A stretch of DNA of 64,000 nucleotides, taken from assembly GCF_021390335.1 (NCBI RefSeq), contig NZ_JAJUXK010000003.1, positions 496,001 to 560,000 on the forward strand. The letters are read 5' to 3'. The notes under the pieces were generated by a model that was not told the origin of the DNA, did not search any database, and saw only the letters and a list, made by a program, of their open reading frames with translations. This stretch comes from Dyadobacter sp. CY343. GTDB lineage: Bacteria; Bacteroidota; Bacteroidia; Cytophagales; Spirosomataceae. This document shows positions 43,182 to 54,278 of the stretch, piece by piece. Each line of letters starts with the position of its first letter. Position 1 is the stretch's first letter. A program made the translations under genes and the position numbers.

Positions 43182-43552
43182 GCGTATCTCAATGGCGAAC
43201 AGCATCAGCCCGTGGGCCGTTGGCTGAAGCCAACGGAAATTAAAATCAATGCCCGTCGGCTTCAGCCGACAAGAAAAATACGGCCGGCTGGCCAAAACGG
43301 ACGGAGGATGAATTACATACCAATCAGCATCAGCCCTGAAACCGTTGGCTTCAGCCAACGGAAATTAAAATCAATGCCCGTCGGCTTCAGCCGACAAGAA
43401 GAATAGGGCCGGCTGGCCGAAACGGACGGAGGATGAATTAAATACCAATCAGCATCAGCCCTGAAACCGTTGGCTGAAGCCAACGGCAATTAAAATCAAT
43501 GCCCGTCGGCTGAAGCCGACGGATGGTACCATAAATAGAAAAAAAACAAAAC
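43182..43552. repeat. 125-bp tandem repeat with paired hairpins (REP-like)
   Basis: The 371-base gap is noncoding and mostly repeat (about 43200-43522, 2.6 copies). Hairpin A (CCGTTGGC-loop-GCCAACGG) is at 43217-43236, 43342-43361 and 43467-43486; hairpin B (GTCGGC-loop-GCCGAC) at 43255-43270, 43380-43395 and 43505-43520. The period is exactly 125 bases. Loops are TGAA, TTCA, TGAA in A and TTCA, TTCA, TGAA in B. A GGCCGGCTGGCC segment follows B in copies 1 and 2. Such palindromes resemble REP elements mobilised by RAYT transposases; no transposase is present. Confidence 0.9.
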
Positions 43553-44440
43553 GTGATCTTACTGACTCCAGACCAACATACTGACTACCAATTGATCGAT
43601 TCGGGTGGCTTTGAAAAACTTGAACGATTCGGCCCCTACATTCTGACGCGGCCGGAGCCGCAGGCGATCTGGGATAAGTCGCTTCCTGAAAGTGAATGGG
43701 AAGAGCGGTCCAATGCAGTTTTCAAAAAGGATAAGAACTCTCAGGAAAAAGGACAGTGGGTATCTAAGGCGGATATGCCTGAAAAATGGGTCTTTCAGTA
43801 TCGAACCAACTCCCTGCATTTGCGGAGCAAACTCATATTATCCTCATTCAAGCACGTAGGCGTGTTTCCGGAGCAAGCGACGAACTGGGATTACATTTAC
43901 AAAAAGGTTAAAAAAATACCTGAGGAGAAGCCGAATGTACTGAACTTATTTGCCTATACGGGCATTGCTTCGCTTGCGGCGAAAGCTGCGGGCGCTGATG
44001 TTACGCACGTTGATTCTATCAAACAGGTGATCAGCTGGTCGCGCGAGAATATGCAGCTGAGCGGGCTTGACAATATCCGCTGGGTTGTGGAAGATGCATT
44101 AAAATTTGTTCAAAGGGAAGTGCGTCGCGGGAATCAATACAATGGTATTATACTCGATCCGCCAGCCTATGGACGTGGCCCAGATGGTGAAAAGTGGCTT
44201 TTGGAAGAAAGCTTGAACGAGATTTTACGGCTCTGTGCGCTGTTGTTGAAGAAGGAAAATAATTTTTTCATAATCAACTTGTATTCACTGGGGTTCTCGG
44301 CGCTGATCGTCGAAAATTTGATCAAAGCACATTTCGAAAGCGCAACCAATCATGAATTTGGCGAATTGTATGTTGCCGATTCTTATGGCAAAAAGTTGCC
44401 GCTGGGTGTCTTTTCACGGTTTTCAGATCAAAACGATTGA
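43553..44440 (+). CDS. Class I SAM-dependent rRNA methyltransferase (RlmI-like)
   Basis: A 295-residue methyltransferase, GTG start at 43553. The SAM motif I is VLNLFAYTGIASLAAKAAG, and the catalytic-type motif is GIILDPPAYGRGPDGEKW, typical of the RlmI/RlmK group of 23S rRNA cytosine or guanine methyltransferases. It lacks the N-terminal PUA domain of RlmI, so the exact target is uncertain. Its stop lies 24 bases before the TPR lipoprotein start. Confidence 0.85.
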   Translation: MILLTPDQHTDYQLIDSGGFEKLERFGPYILTRPEPQAIWDKSLPESEWEERSNAVFKKDKNSQEKGQWVSKADMPEKWVFQYRTNSLHLRSKLILSSFKHVGVFPEQATNWDYIYKKVKKIPEEKPNVLNLFAYTGIASLAAKAAGADVTHVDSIKQVISWSRENMQLSGLDNIRWVVEDALKFVQREVRRGNQYNGIILDPPAYGRGPDGEKWLLEESLNEILRLCALLLKKENNFFIINLYSLGFSALIVENLIKAHFESATNHEFGELYVADSYGKKLPLGVFSRFSDQND

Positions 44441-44463
44441 AATATAGCAAGCCTATTCAATTA

Positions 44464-45666
44464 ATGAAATCAGCTGTTTCGGGCTACCTTATTTTTCTGA
44501 TAACCATCGCTCTGGGCGGATTACTTCAGTCCTGCCAGAGCGATGCGAGAAATGCTACGCGTATCCCGCCGGTTGTGAAAAAGTCGCGGGCGCAGTGGCA
44601 GAATGATGCTGTACTTTCACTGACAGAGCTCATTAACAGAGGCATTGATTCCGATATCAATTACTTCAAGAGAGCAAGGATCTATTTTGAAAGAGAACAA
44701 TATAATGAGGCACTGGATGATATCAACGAGTCGATTTACGAGCAGGATAATGTAAGCGACTACTTTTTGCTTCGCGGAAGGATTAATAGGGAGCTTGGCA
44801 AGATCGACAATGCACTCGAAGATGCACAACGGGCCGAAGCTTTGCAGCAAAGCAGTCCGGAATTATATGTGCTGCTCGCTGATATTTTACAGGCTAAAAA
44901 CCGCTTTGGTGAGTCGGTTGGCTACCTCAACCAGGCGCTGAAAATGGCTCCTTACGATGGGCCTGCTTACTATGTAAAGGGAATGTTGCAAGCCCGGCAA
45001 GGCGATTCGCTTTCTGCTTTGGCGAGCCTCGACTACGCTATTAATGTTAACCCCAGAATGCTCCGCGCATATCAACAGAGTATTTTGTTATTACGAAGAC
45101 TCAAAAATATCGAAAAGGCTCTGCAGGTGAACCAAAAGGCGATAGAAAGCTTTCCAAACGACCCTAACCTGCATTATGAGCAGGGCCAGATCTTCGTTGC
45201 AATGGCCAGACCAGATACTGCGCTATTTAGTTTTCAGAAAGCCGTTTCGCTAAGTCCTGACTACGAAGATGCGCTTTTACAGATTGCGAACATTGGAATA
45301 CAATTAAAAGCATATCAAAAGGCTATTCCCGCTCTTTTAAAACTAGTAAAGAAGAAGCCGCAGTCGAAAGAAATTAACAATATGCTCGGCCTTTGTTACG
45401 AGAAAAACTACGATTACGAGAACGCGAAAACCTATTACAGCACCGCATTGGCCCTTGCTCCGGGTGACCAGGATGCCAGGTACGGGTTGTACAGGATCAG
45501 GTTGAGGGAAAATGAAGAGAACAGCTATCAATCGTATTACCCGGACGAAAATCCGGCAGCCAGCTACAAACTGCTGGATACGGCGCGTGTTAAAATCAAT
45601 GTATTGAAACCGCGGGGTACTACAAATATCCGCGTCGACTCAACGCGAAAAGCTAAAATTGAATAG
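44464..45666 (+). CDS. TPR-repeat lipoprotein
   Basis: A 400-residue protein starting at ATG 44464; TTG 44437 overlaps the previous stop and was rejected. The signal ends in lipobox LQSC (FLITIALGGLLQSC). About eight tetratricopeptide repeats follow, for example ARIYFEREQYNEALDDINES and GLCYEKNYDYENAKTYYSTA. It is likely periplasm- or outer-membrane-anchored and serves as a scaffold for protein complexes. The partner is unknown. Confidence 0.88.
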   Translation: MKSAVSGYLIFLITIALGGLLQSCQSDARNATRIPPVVKKSRAQWQNDAVLSLTELINRGIDSDINYFKRARIYFEREQYNEALDDINESIYEQDNVSDYFLLRGRINRELGKIDNALEDAQRAEALQQSSPELYVLLADILQAKNRFGESVGYLNQALKMAPYDGPAYYVKGMLQARQGDSLSALASLDYAINVNPRMLRAYQQSILLLRRLKNIEKALQVNQKAIESFPNDPNLHYEQGQIFVAMARPDTALFSFQKAVSLSPDYEDALLQIANIGIQLKAYQKAIPALLKLVKKKPQSKEINNMLGLCYEKNYDYENAKTYYSTALALAPGDQDARYGLYRIRLRENEENSYQSYYPDENPAASYKLLDTARVKINVLKPRGTTNIRVDSTRKAKIE

Positions 45667-45727
45667 CTTTGTACTTTGCCGGTTTTTGAGAAAACCTTTG
45701 AATTAAATCCACAGAATAGATTTTTGA

Positions 45728-47671
45728 ATGAAAGACGAGTCTCAAGTAAAAATTACCCTGCCCGACGGTAGCGAACGCTTTTACCCAAAAGGAGTTACTG
45801 CCCTCGAAATTGCACTCAGTATCAGCGAAGGACTTGCACGCAATGTGATCGCTGCGAAGGTCAACAATGAAGTTTGGGATCCCACGCGTCAGATCACGCA
45901 GGATTCACTTGTGAAGTTACTGACGTGGAATGACGAAGATGGTAAATCCACATTCTGGCATTCATCGGCCCACTTACTGGCGGAGGCGCTGGAAGCATTG
46001 TATCCGGGTGTTAAATTCGGTACGGGGCCTTCTATTGAAAAGGGTTTTTACTACGACGTCGATTTAGGTGACAAAACACTTTCTCAGGAGGATTTCCCTA
46101 AGATCGAAGCGAAAATGCTTGAACTGGCGCGACAGAAAAATGAGTATGTCCGCAAGCCAATCAGCAAAGCCGAGGCAATAGATCTATTTACACAAAAAGG
46201 AGACGAATATAAACTGGAACTGATCGACGGTCTTGAAGACGGTTCGATTACATTATATGAGCAAGGCGGTTTTACTGACCTTTGCCGCGGCCCGCATATT
46301 CCTAACACAGGGATTATCAAGGCTGTCAAACTGACTAATATTGCCGGCGCATATTGGCGAAATAAGCAGGAAAACAAGATGCTAACCCGCATTTACGGGA
46401 TCACTTTTCCAAAACAAAAAGAGCTGGAAGAGTATGTAACCCTGATAGAGGAAGCAAAAAAACGCGACCACAGAAAGCTCGGCAAAGAGCTGGAACTGTT
46501 TGCTTTTTCTGAAAAAGTGGGTCAGGGACTTCCTCTGTGGCTTCCAAAAGGCGCGATGCTACGGGAACGTTTGCAGGCATTTTTGAGCAAAGCGCAGGCC
46601 CGCGCAGGTTATACACCAGTAGTAACTCCCAATATCGGCAGCAAGGAACTATATGTTACTTCCGGGCACTGGGATAAGTATGGTAAAGATTCGTTTCAGC
46701 CTATCAAAACGCCGAATCCGGGTGAAGAATATTTGCTGAAACCGATGAACTGCCCGCACCACTGCGAGATCTATAAAACTTCTCCCCGCTCCTACAAAGA
46801 CTTGCCTTTGCGGTTTTCGGAGTTTGGAACGGTTTACAGGTACGAACAAAGCGGCGAGCTGCACGGATTAACTCGTGTGCGTGGTTTTACGCAAGATGAT
46901 GCGCACATATTCTGCCGCCCCGATCAGGTGAAAGAAGAGTTTGTACGCGTGATCGACCTGGTATTATATGTATTCAAAACCCTTGGATTTGACGATTACA
47001 GCGCGCAAATATCATTACGTGATCCGAATGACAAGGTTAAGTATATCGGTAAGGATGAGGATTGGGAGCGCGCTGAAAATGCGATCATTGAAGCTGCTTC
47101 CGAGCGTGGCTTGAATACCGTAACTGAATTGGGCGAAGCTGCATTCTACGGTCCGAAGCTTGACTTTATGGTAAGAGACGCATTGGGCAGGAAGTGGCAG
47201 CTGGGTACAATACAGGTGGATTACCAAATGCCGAAACGATTCGGACTGGAATATACCGGCTCTGATAACCAGAAACACCAGCCAGTGATGATCCACCGCG
47301 CACCTTTCGGTTCGATGGAAAGATTTATCGCGATATTGATTGAAAACACTGCCGGACAGTTCCCATTGTGGCTTTCACCTGACCAGATTGCGATCCTGCC
47401 TATTTCCGAAAAGTTTGCGGATTACGCGGAAGAGGTATTTTTCCAGTTGCAGGACGATGATATCAGGGGCTTCGTGGATCACCGGGACGAAAAAATTGGC
47501 CGGAAGATCCGTGACGCGGAAGTTTCAAAGGTTCCGTTTATGCTGATCGTCGGTGAAAAAGAAATGGCTGAGGGTAAATTGTCTATTCGACGTAAAGGAG
47601 AAGGTGACCTGGGTAGCATGACCGTGGCGGAATTTGCCGCTTTCTTCAAGAAAGAATCTGCGGTAATTTGA
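45728..47671 (+). CDS. thrS: Threonyl-tRNA synthetase
   Basis: A 647-residue class II aminoacyl-tRNA synthetase. An N-terminal TGS domain ([22 protein letters not shown]) is followed by the editing domain with [11 protein letters not shown] and [10 protein letters not shown], then the core with [20 protein letters not shown] (motif 2), and the anticodon-binding domain. It heads the conserved thrS-infC-rpmI-rplT cluster. Confidence 0.98.
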   Translation: MKDESQVKITLPDGSERFYPKGVTALEIALSISEGLARNVIAAKVNNEVWDPTRQITQDSLVKLLTWNDEDGKSTFWHSSAHLLAEALEALYPGVKFGTGPSIEKGFYYDVDLGDKTLSQEDFPKIEAKMLELARQKNEYVRKPISKAEAIDLFTQKGDEYKLELIDGLEDGSITLYEQGGFTDLCRGPHIPNTGIIKAVKLTNIAGAYWRNKQENKMLTRIYGITFPKQKELEEYVTLIEEAKKRDHRKLGKELELFAFSEKVGQGLPLWLPKGAMLRERLQAFLSKAQARAGYTPVVTPNIGSKELYVTSGHWDKYGKDSFQPIKTPNPGEEYLLKPMNCPHHCEIYKTSPRSYKDLPLRFSEFGTVYRYEQSGELHGLTRVRGFTQDDAHIFCRPDQVKEEFVRVIDLVLYVFKTLGFDDYSAQISLRDPNDKVKYIGKDEDWERAENAIIEAASERGLNTVTELGEAAFYGPKLDFMVRDALGRKWQLGTIQVDYQMPKRFGLEYTGSDNQKHQPVMIHRAPFGSMERFIAILIENTAGQFPLWLSPDQIAILPISEKFADYAEEVFFQLQDDDIRGFVDHRDEKIGRKIRDAEVSKVPFMLIVGEKEMAEGKLSIRRKGEGDLGSMTVAEFAAFFKKESAVI

Positions 47672-47782
47672 TGTTTTCCTAACTTTTTGTTATAATTCAA
47701 TCAGGAAGGCACTATTTTTGTTACCTCACTGTTAGCAATTTTGATTTTCACCGAAAAATAAAACAACACCAAACCAAGTTAT

Positions 47783-48334
47783 ATGGCATTAAGACCCCCT
47801 AGTGGACGGTTAAGAGTTCCCGAAGAACCTTATAAAATTAACGAACGAATTACAGCGAAAGAAGTACGTCTGGTTGGAGAGAATATTGAGCCAGGCATAG
47901 TGGATATCATCACTGCCCGAGCACTTGCGAAGGCGCAAAGTCTTGATTTGGTTGAGATTGCACCAACAGCAGTACCTCCGGTTTGCAAAGTAGTCGATTA
48001 CTCCAAGTTCAAGTACGAGCAGAAGAAAAAACAAAAGGAGATCAAGGCGAAGGCCATGAAAGTTGTGATCAAGGAGATCCGTTTCGGTCCAAATACCGAT
48101 GATCACGATTTCGATTTCAAACTGAAACATGCGATCAACTTTTTGAAAGAAGGTTCAAAGGTGAAGGCTTATGTCCATTTTGTTGGTCGGACGATTGTAT
48201 TTAAAGAAAGAGGTGTCAATCTTTTGAATAAATTTTCTGAGGCACTGAGTGAATTCGGAAAGCTGGAAATGGAACCGAAACTCGAAGGAAAACGGATGAC
48301 AATTATCCTTGCGCCTATCGTCAAAAGTAAGTGA
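47783..48334 (+). CDS. infC: Translation initiation factor IF-3
   Basis: A 183-residue IF-3 that keeps 30S subunits free and proofreads the initiator tRNA. YKINERITAKEVRLVGEN opens the N domain; the linker is Lys-rich (YEQKKKQKEIKAKAMKVVIKEIRF), and the C domain ends RMTIILAPI. It lies 111 bases after thrS and starts at a normal ATG, unlike the AUU used in enterobacteria. Confidence 0.97.
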   Translation: MALRPPSGRLRVPEEPYKINERITAKEVRLVGENIEPGIVDIITARALAKAQSLDLVEIAPTAVPPVCKVVDYSKFKYEQKKKQKEIKAKAMKVVIKEIRFGPNTDDHDFDFKLKHAINFLKEGSKVKAYVHFVGRTIVFKERGVNLLNKFSEALSEFGKLEMEPKLEGKRMTIILAPIVKSK

Positions 48335-48349
48335 TCTTTACATATATAG

Positions 48350-48412
48350 AAATCGTGGCTTCGGTATTCCGGGGCCACGATTTTCATTTTATAAACATTT
48401 TGGCTAATTTTG
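48350..48412 (+). promoter_or_regulatory. infC-rpmI hairpin and promoter
   Basis: AAATCGTGGC at 48350-48359 pairs with GCCACGATTT at 48374-48383, followed by T-rich sequence, a likely partial terminator after infC. A -7 element TAATTTTG at 48405-48412 follows, about 40 bases before rpmI, so the two ribosomal protein genes can have their own promoter. Confidence 0.55.
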
Positions 48413-48452
48413 CGCGCTGTTTTATATTTTATCAACTATTATTTTTTGAATC

Positions 48453-48644
48453 ATGCCTAAAATGAAAAGTATTTCAGGAGCTAAAAAGCGATTCTCGCTG
48501 ACCGGCACTGGAAAAATTAAGCGTAAACACGCTTTCCACAGTCACATTCTGACTAAAAAATCTAAAAAACGCAAGCGTGGATTGGTGAAGACGGGTCTTA
48601 TCGACGTGTCTAACCACAAGCAAGTGTTGGCAATGCTTGGTTAA
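48453..48644 (+). CDS. rpmI: Ribosomal protein bL35
   Basis: A 63-residue basic protein with the L35 pattern [20 protein letters not shown] and a KRKRGL segment. It is a large-subunit component and sits between infC and rplT as in most bacteria. Confidence 0.97.
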   Translation: MPKMKSISGAKKRFSLTGTGKIKRKHAFHSHILTKKSKKRKRGLVKTGLIDVSNHKQVLAMLG

Positions 48645-48748
48645 TAAGCAAAGCCATTTAATTACAATACCATTTCGGTTTCTTAGTTCAACCCGGTAAA
48701 AGGCATTTAAGACTCAACAGAGCGCCCGTTATCAAAAACAGTTAAAAC

Positions 48749-49093
48749 ATGCCACGTTCAGTAAATCACGTTGCGTCACGTGCAAGACGTAAAAAAGTAA
48801 TGAAGCTTGCGAAAGGCTATTTCGGCCGTCGTAAGAATGTGTGGACCGTAGCTAAAAACGCAGTAGAACGCGGTTTGGCTTACGCATATACAGGTCGTAA
48901 ACAGAAAAAGCGTAATTTCCGCGCTTTGTGGATCCAACGTATCAACGCTGGTACCCGCGAGCACGGATTGTCTTATTCTGCTTTCATCGGCAAAATGAAT
49001 GCAAAAGGCATCGAGCTGAACAGAAAAGTTCTCGCTGACTTAGCGATGAATCATCCGGAAGCTTTCAAAGCGATCGTTGATCAAGTAAAATAA
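48749..49093 (+). CDS. rplT: Ribosomal protein bL20
   Basis: A 114-residue rRNA-binding protein with the L20 start [28 protein letters not shown] (read in parts) and [19 protein letters not shown]. It helps early 50S assembly and may regulate the operon. A strong terminator follows at 49100. Confidence 0.97.
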   Translation: MPRSVNHVASRARRKKVMKLAKGYFGRRKNVWTVAKNAVERGLAYAYTGRKQKKRNFRALWIQRINAGTREHGLSYSAFIGKMNAKGIELNRKVLADLAMNHPEAFKAIVDQVK

Positions 49094-49099
49094 AACAGC

Positions 49100-49128
49100 A
49101 ATCCCGCCTCTCCGGCGGGATTTTTTTT
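49100..49128 (+). terminator. Rho-independent terminator after rplT
   Basis: AATCCCGCC (49100-49108) pairs with GGCGGGATT (49114-49122), 5-base loop, followed by T to 49128. It ends the ribosomal protein transcript. Confidence 0.93.
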
Positions 49129-49241
49129 GCCCCCATAAATTCTTCTTTACAATTAAATAATGCGCCATAATTGGGAAAGCTTGGTACTTTAGTAGCCTTG
49201 TCAGGTATTACAAAAAAGTGTCAAACGCTATTACCCTGTAA

Positions 49242-51782
49242 ATGGAATCAAGAAGAGAGTTTATAAAAAAGGCCGGCATGCTCACTGGCGCAGCCGGACT
49301 ATTCAGTACCCTACCCGCTTCTATTCAGAAGGCATTGGCCATAGATCCGCAGAAAGGGAGTACTTACCTTGATGCTGAACATGTGGTGATCCTGATGCAG
49401 GAAAATCGCTCATTTGATCACGCTTACGGAACATTGAGAGGTGTCAGGGGTTTTAATGACCCTCGCGCCATTACGCTTCCCAATCAAAATCTGGTGTGGC
49501 TGCAAACGAATGCATTCGGCGAAACGCACGTTCCGTTCCGGCTGAATATGCGGGAAACAAATGCGACCTGGATGGGCTCGCTACCGCACTCCTGGACCAA
49601 TCAAGTGGATGCGCGAAACGAGGGTAAGTATGATAAATGGCTGATTGCCAAGCAGCCGAGCCACAAAGATTATACTAAAATGCCCCTGACGCAGGGATTC
49701 TACAACCGCGAGGATATTCCGTTTTACTACGCAATGGCGGACGCATTTACCGTTTGCGATCAAAATTTCTGCTCTGCCCTCACAGGTACTACTCCCAACC
49801 GACTCTATTTATGGACAGGCACGATCCGCGAAAATCCTGACCCGAAAAATTACGCGAATGTCAGAAACGAAAATGTGTCGGATGATGCGGAAGCTTCGTG
49901 GACGACTTTTCCGGAGAGACTGGAAGACCACGGCGTATCGTGGAAAATATATCAGAATGAACTGAGTATCTCAACTGGTTTGACAGGAGAAGAAGAATCG
50001 TGGCTGGCGAATTTTACGGACAATCCTATTGAATGGTTTTCTCAATACCAGGTCCGCTTTCACACTGGCTATCAGGAATATTTGAAAAATCAGATCAAAA
50101 AACTGCCGGGAGAGATTGAGGAAGGACAGACAAAATTAAAAGCAATGCAGCCGGGAAAAGACGCGGATCTGCTCGCGAAGAAACTCAGCGAAAAGAAAGC
50201 AAGTCTCGCAATTGCCAAAGAAGAAATAGTAAGATGGAGCGCTGAAAATTTCGAAAAGCTTTCTCAGCGTGCGAAGAATATTCATCAGAAAGCATTTACA
50301 ATCAATAAAAATGATCCTGAATACAGGAAGATAACCACTGTAAAATACCTCGACGGGGATATTGAACACGAGGCGAAGGCGCCGCTGGGAGATATTCTTC
50401 ACCAATTCCGGTCTGATGTGAAGACGGGCAAGCTTCCGACGGTTTCGTGGCTGGTGGCCCCTGAGAATTTTTCGGACCACCCTACCTCGCCGTGGTACGG
50501 CGCCTGGTATGTGTCGGAAGTAATGGATATTCTGACCGCTGACCCGGAAGTTTGGAAGAAGACGATTTTCATTCTTTGTTATGATGAAAATGACGGGTAT
50601 TTCGATCACGTACCGCCATTTTCTGTTCCAAATCCTTATAAAGAAGATACCGGTGCAGTTTCAAAAGGCATTGACTGTAAAACTGAATATGTGACATTAA
50701 AAGAGGATATGACCAAAAAACCTGAAAAAGAGAGTCGGGAAAGTCCCATTGGATTGGGTTACCGGGTACCTCTTGTGGTCGCTTCTCCCTGGAACCGCGG
50801 CGGAAACGTTTGTTCCGAAGTTTTTGACCACACTTCTATACTTCAATTCCTTGAAAAGTTTGTGAGTCACAAGTCCGGAAAAGAGATTAAAGAAACGAAT
50901 ATCAGCGAGTGGAGGCGGACTATCTGCGGCGATCTTACTTCTACATTCTTACCGTACGAGGGAGAGCAGTTGAAAATGCCGACATTTTTGGAAAGGGATG
51001 AATTCATGGAAGGCATATTCAATGCAAAGTTCAAAAGGCTGCCAAACGGTTACAAAGCATTGACCAAGTCAGAAATTGACGAAGTGAATAAAGATCCTCT
51101 GACTTCATCCATTTTACCGAATCAGGAGAAGGGAACCCGCTCAGCCTGCCCTATTCCCTACGAACTATCGGCGGAAGGTGCTCTGAAATCTGACAAAAGT
51201 GCATTCGAAATAACGCTGGAAGCCAGAAATGACATGTTCAAGGACAGGGCTGCCGGTTCACCGTTTATGATTTATGCGCCCACAAAATATAAAAACGAAG
51301 CTTTCAAGGTCTGGAACTATGCCGTAAAAGCGGGAGACGCATTGAAAGGATCATGGAAAATAGGCGATTTTGAAGGTGGTAAATATCATTTGCGGGTATA
51401 TGGTCCTAATGGATTTTACAGAGAATACACCGGCACGAAAGATTCTGGTTCTGTAAAGGTAGGATTACAGTACAGGCTCGATAAAAGCAGAAAATCGCAA
51501 GCTTTCGCCGTATTTACACTAACTGACCTGAATGCTGATAATAACGCAGTTGTAACCATTACCGACAACACTTACGGTGCTGGAAGTAAGCACGTTAATA
51601 CCAGGGAGATCACTTCTGAAAATGGACTATGTATTCCGTTTGATCTGAAAAACAGTGCGAACTGGTATGATTTCTCGGTTACCATCGAAAACGACCCTGA
51701 GTTTCTGCAACGCTACGCTGGTCATATAGAAACCGGTCAATTGAGCCAGAGCGACCCTTATATGGGACAAGTACTCGCGTAG
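49242..51782 (+). CDS. Phosphocholine-specific phospholipase C (Tat-exported)
   Basis: An 846-residue phosphoesterase of the bacterial PLC family. The Tat signal is RREFIKKAGMLTGAAGLF at residues 4-21. The core shows VILMQENRSFDHAYGTLRGVRG, SWLVAPENFSDHPTSPWYGA and CYDENDGYFDHVPP, metal-site segments of the alkaline phosphatase superfamily. Two C-terminal DUF756-like beta domains occupy about 640-840. It would cleave phospholipids or sphingomyelin-like headgroups outside the cytoplasm; the real substrate is unknown. Confidence 0.93.
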   Translation: MESRREFIKKAGMLTGAAGLFSTLPASIQKALAIDPQKGSTYLDAEHVVILMQENRSFDHAYGTLRGVRGFNDPRAITLPNQNLVWLQTNAFGETHVPFRLNMRETNATWMGSLPHSWTNQVDARNEGKYDKWLIAKQPSHKDYTKMPLTQGFYNREDIPFYYAMADAFTVCDQNFCSALTGTTPNRLYLWTGTIRENPDPKNYANVRNENVSDDAEASWTTFPERLEDHGVSWKIYQNELSISTGLTGEEESWLANFTDNPIEWFSQYQVRFHTGYQEYLKNQIKKLPGEIEEGQTKLKAMQPGKDADLLAKKLSEKKASLAIAKEEIVRWSAENFEKLSQRAKNIHQKAFTINKNDPEYRKITTVKYLDGDIEHEAKAPLGDILHQFRSDVKTGKLPTVSWLVAPENFSDHPTSPWYGAWYVSEVMDILTADPEVWKKTIFILCYDENDGYFDHVPPFSVPNPYKEDTGAVSKGIDCKTEYVTLKEDMTKKPEKESRESPIGLGYRVPLVVASPWNRGGNVCSEVFDHTSILQFLEKFVSHKSGKEIKETNISEWRRTICGDLTSTFLPYEGEQLKMPTFLERDEFMEGIFNAKFKRLPNGYKALTKSEIDEVNKDPLTSSILPNQEKGTRSACPIPYELSAEGALKSDKSAFEITLEARNDMFKDRAAGSPFMIYAPTKYKNEAFKVWNYAVKAGDALKGSWKIGDFEGGKYHLRVYGPNGFYREYTGTKDSGSVKVGLQYRLDKSRKSQAFAVFTLTDLNADNNAVVTITDNTYGAGSKHVNTREITSENGLCIPFDLKNSANWYDFSVTIENDPEFLQRYAGHIETGQLSQSDPYMGQVLA

Positions 51783-51944
51783 CATCTTCTCGTCAGGCTG
51801 GGATCCCGGCCTGACAGTTTGTCACTTCCCACCTTGCATGTATAATTTGGTACGGGCTTTTTAGAAAGTCTTGGAGCGACCGAAATACTGGTTAACGCTC
51901 AAAACGCACAGAATCAAATTATACTTAACTTTTAATATAGAACA

Positions 51945-53879
51945 ATGGGAAAAATTATTGGCATAGACTTAGGAACTACGAACTCCTGCGTGGCTGTCAT
52001 GGAGGGTAACGAGCCGGTTGTAATTGCAAACAGCGAAGGAGCCCGCACTACTCCATCCGTGGTTGCATTCATGGACAATGGTGAACGCAAAATCGGAGCA
52101 CCGGCCAAACGTCAGGCGATCACCAATCCCAAGCATACTATCAGCTCCATAAAAAGATTTATGGGCAAAAAATATGATGATGTAACCAGTGAGCAAAAAA
52201 CTGTTGCATACACCGTAGACAAAGGTCCGAATAACACGCCGCGTATACCTATCGGTGACAGGTTATATACACCACAGGAGGTTTCTGCATTCATTTTGCA
52301 AAAAATGAGACAAACAGCAGAAGATTATCTGGGTCAGGAAGTGACAGAGGCGGTTATTACTGTTCCTGCTTACTTTAATGATGCGGAACGTCAGGCTACG
52401 AAAGAAGCTGGTCAGATTGCAGGTTTGGATGTGAAACGTATCATCAACGAACCTACTGCTGCTGCGCTTGCTTACGGTCTTGACAAGCAGCACATGGACA
52501 TGAAAATTGCTGTTTTTGACTTAGGCGGCGGTACTTTCGACGTTTCAATTCTTGAATTGGGCGACGGTGTTTTCGAAGTAAAATCTACTGACGGTGATAC
52601 CCACTTAGGTGGTGACGATTTTGACCAGGTGATCATCAATTGGCTTGCAGACGAATTCCAGAAAGACGAAGCCGTTGACCTTCGCAAGGATCCAATGGCG
52701 CTTCAACGGTTGAAAGAAGCGGCTGAAAAAGCGAAAGTTGAATTGTCAAGCGGAACGCAGACTGAGATTAACCTACCCTATATATTCCCGGTTGACGGAA
52801 TTCCAAAACACTTGGTTCGCACATTGACCCGCGCGAAATTCGAGCAGCTTGCTGATTCATTGTTCCAGAGAATGATGGAGCCTTGCAAGAGAGCGATGAA
52901 AAATGCAGGGTATTCAAACAGCGATATCAGTGAAGTAATCCTTGTGGGTGGTTCAACACGTATTCCACGCGTACAGGAGGAAGTTGAGAAATTCTTTGGC
53001 AGAAAACCTTCTAAAAACGTTAACCCGGACGAAGCAGTTGCAGTTGGTGCAGCGATTCAGGGTGGTGTTTTGACAGGCGAAGTAAAAGATGTATTGCTTC
53101 TTGACGTGATTCCACTTTCATTGGGTATTGAAACCCTGGGCGGTGTATTTACAAAACTGATCGACGCAAATACAACTATTCCTTCTAAAAAAACGGAGAC
53201 ATTCTCGACTGCTGCTGACAACCAGCCTTCTGTTGAGATCCACGTATTGCAGGGAGAGCGCCCAATGGCGACTCAGAACCGTACACTGGGCCGTTTCCAC
53301 TTGTCGGATATTCCACCGGCACAACGCGGTACCCCTCAAATCGAGGTGACTTTCGATGTGGATGCGAATGGTATCCTGCACGTTTCGGCGAAAGATAAGG
53401 GAACCGGTAAAGAGCAGAAAATCCGCATTGAAGCTTCCAGTGGCCTTACCGACGCTGAAATCAACAGAATGCGTGAAGAAGCGAAAGCCAACGAAGCTGC
53501 CGATAAAGCAGAACGTGAGAAAATCGAAAAAATCAATGCCGCAGACAGCCTGATCTTCTCGACTGACAAACAGTTGAAAGAATTTGGAGATAAACTTTCC
53601 GAGGGCAACAAGTCTAATATCGAAGGGGCATTAGCTGAATTGAGAACAGCTCACCAAAGCCAGGATCTGTCAGGTATCGACTCTGCAATGGAGAAATTGA
53701 ACGCTGCGTGGCAGGCTGCTTCACAGGAAATGTACGCACAGGGTGGCGAAGGCCAGCCGGGTGGTGCTAATCCGGGTGCAGGTTTTACAGGCGGCGCGAA
53801 TCCTGGAAATCCGGGCGCGGCGGAAGGCGGAAACGCGACCGACGATGTGACGGATGTCAATTTTGAAGAAGTTAAATAA
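51945..53879 (+). CDS. dnaK: Chaperone DnaK (Hsp70)
   Basis: A 644-residue Hsp70. [16 protein letters not shown] opens the ATPase domain; [15 protein letters not shown] and [13 protein letters not shown] follow. The substrate domain and lid are normal, and the tail is Gly/Asn/Pro-rich ending [13 protein letters not shown]. No dnaJ or grpE lies next to it. Confidence 0.98.
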   Translation: MGKIIGIDLGTTNSCVAVMEGNEPVVIANSEGARTTPSVVAFMDNGERKIGAPAKRQAITNPKHTISSIKRFMGKKYDDVTSEQKTVAYTVDKGPNNTPRIPIGDRLYTPQEVSAFILQKMRQTAEDYLGQEVTEAVITVPAYFNDAERQATKEAGQIAGLDVKRIINEPTAAALAYGLDKQHMDMKIAVFDLGGGTFDVSILELGDGVFEVKSTDGDTHLGGDDFDQVIINWLADEFQKDEAVDLRKDPMALQRLKEAAEKAKVELSSGTQTEINLPYIFPVDGIPKHLVRTLTRAKFEQLADSLFQRMMEPCKRAMKNAGYSNSDISEVILVGGSTRIPRVQEEVEKFFGRKPSKNVNPDEAVAVGAAIQGGVLTGEVKDVLLLDVIPLSLGIETLGGVFTKLIDANTTIPSKKTETFSTAADNQPSVEIHVLQGERPMATQNRTLGRFHLSDIPPAQRGTPQIEVTFDVDANGILHVSAKDKGTGKEQKIRIEASSGLTDAEINRMREEAKANEAADKAEREKIEKINAADSLIFSTDKQLKEFGDKLSEGNKSNIEGALAELRTAHQSQDLSGIDSAMEKLNAAWQAASQEMYAQGGEGQPGGANPGAGFTGGANPGNPGAAEGGNATDDVTDVNFEEVK

Positions 53880-53890
53880 GACTCGCTTTG

Positions 53891-53924
53891 AAAATCCCCG
53901 TCTGAAAAGATGGGGATTTTTTTT
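53891..53924 (+). terminator. Terminator after dnaK
   Basis: Bases 53891-53903 pair with 53908-53920 (13 pairs, one G-T) across a GAAA tetraloop, followed by T to 53924. Confidence 0.93.
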
Positions 53925-54062
53925 ACACGCAAGACCCAAAACTGGGGTACATGAAACCCGAAAATTAACTAATTAATGCGGCTGCCAACTGGCACCGAAT
54001 TTTATCAAGTCAGTTACACGAATCATCAAACTAAAACCTGTTACTAAAATTCACGTTAATCT

Positions 54063-54278
54063 ATGGACGCAAGAATCCCACTGCCTGAATTGATGTATTT
54101 ATCTCCTACCACCCGTGAAAAGGCGGTTGCGATTGCACAAGAGCTTCTTCGCTCCAATAACATTTCTCCGCGCGAGGCTGTCGCAAAAGCCATTTTGATC
54201 GCCAAAAACTGGGCTGTCAAAAAGGTTAACCGCAGTGTTTGGCAAAAATTGAAATCAATCGAAAAAGAAATCATATGA
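54063..54278 (+). CDS. Small hypothetical protein coupled to an SDR gene
   Basis: A 71-residue helical, basic protein (TTREKAVAIAQELLRSNNIS and EAVAKAILIAKNWAVKK). Not recognised with confidence; similar short ORFs occur next to stress genes. Its stop overlaps the SDR start codon by 4 bases (ATGA), so the two are coupled. Confidence 0.7.
   Translation: MDARIPLPELMYLSPTTREKAVAIAQELLRSNNISPREAVAKAILIAKNWAVKKVNRSVWQKLKSIEKEII

Noticed and set aside
43200..43522. CRISPR array
   Set aside because: The units are 125 bases with internal hairpins and nearly identical spacer parts, not short repeats with unique spacers, and no cas genes are present.
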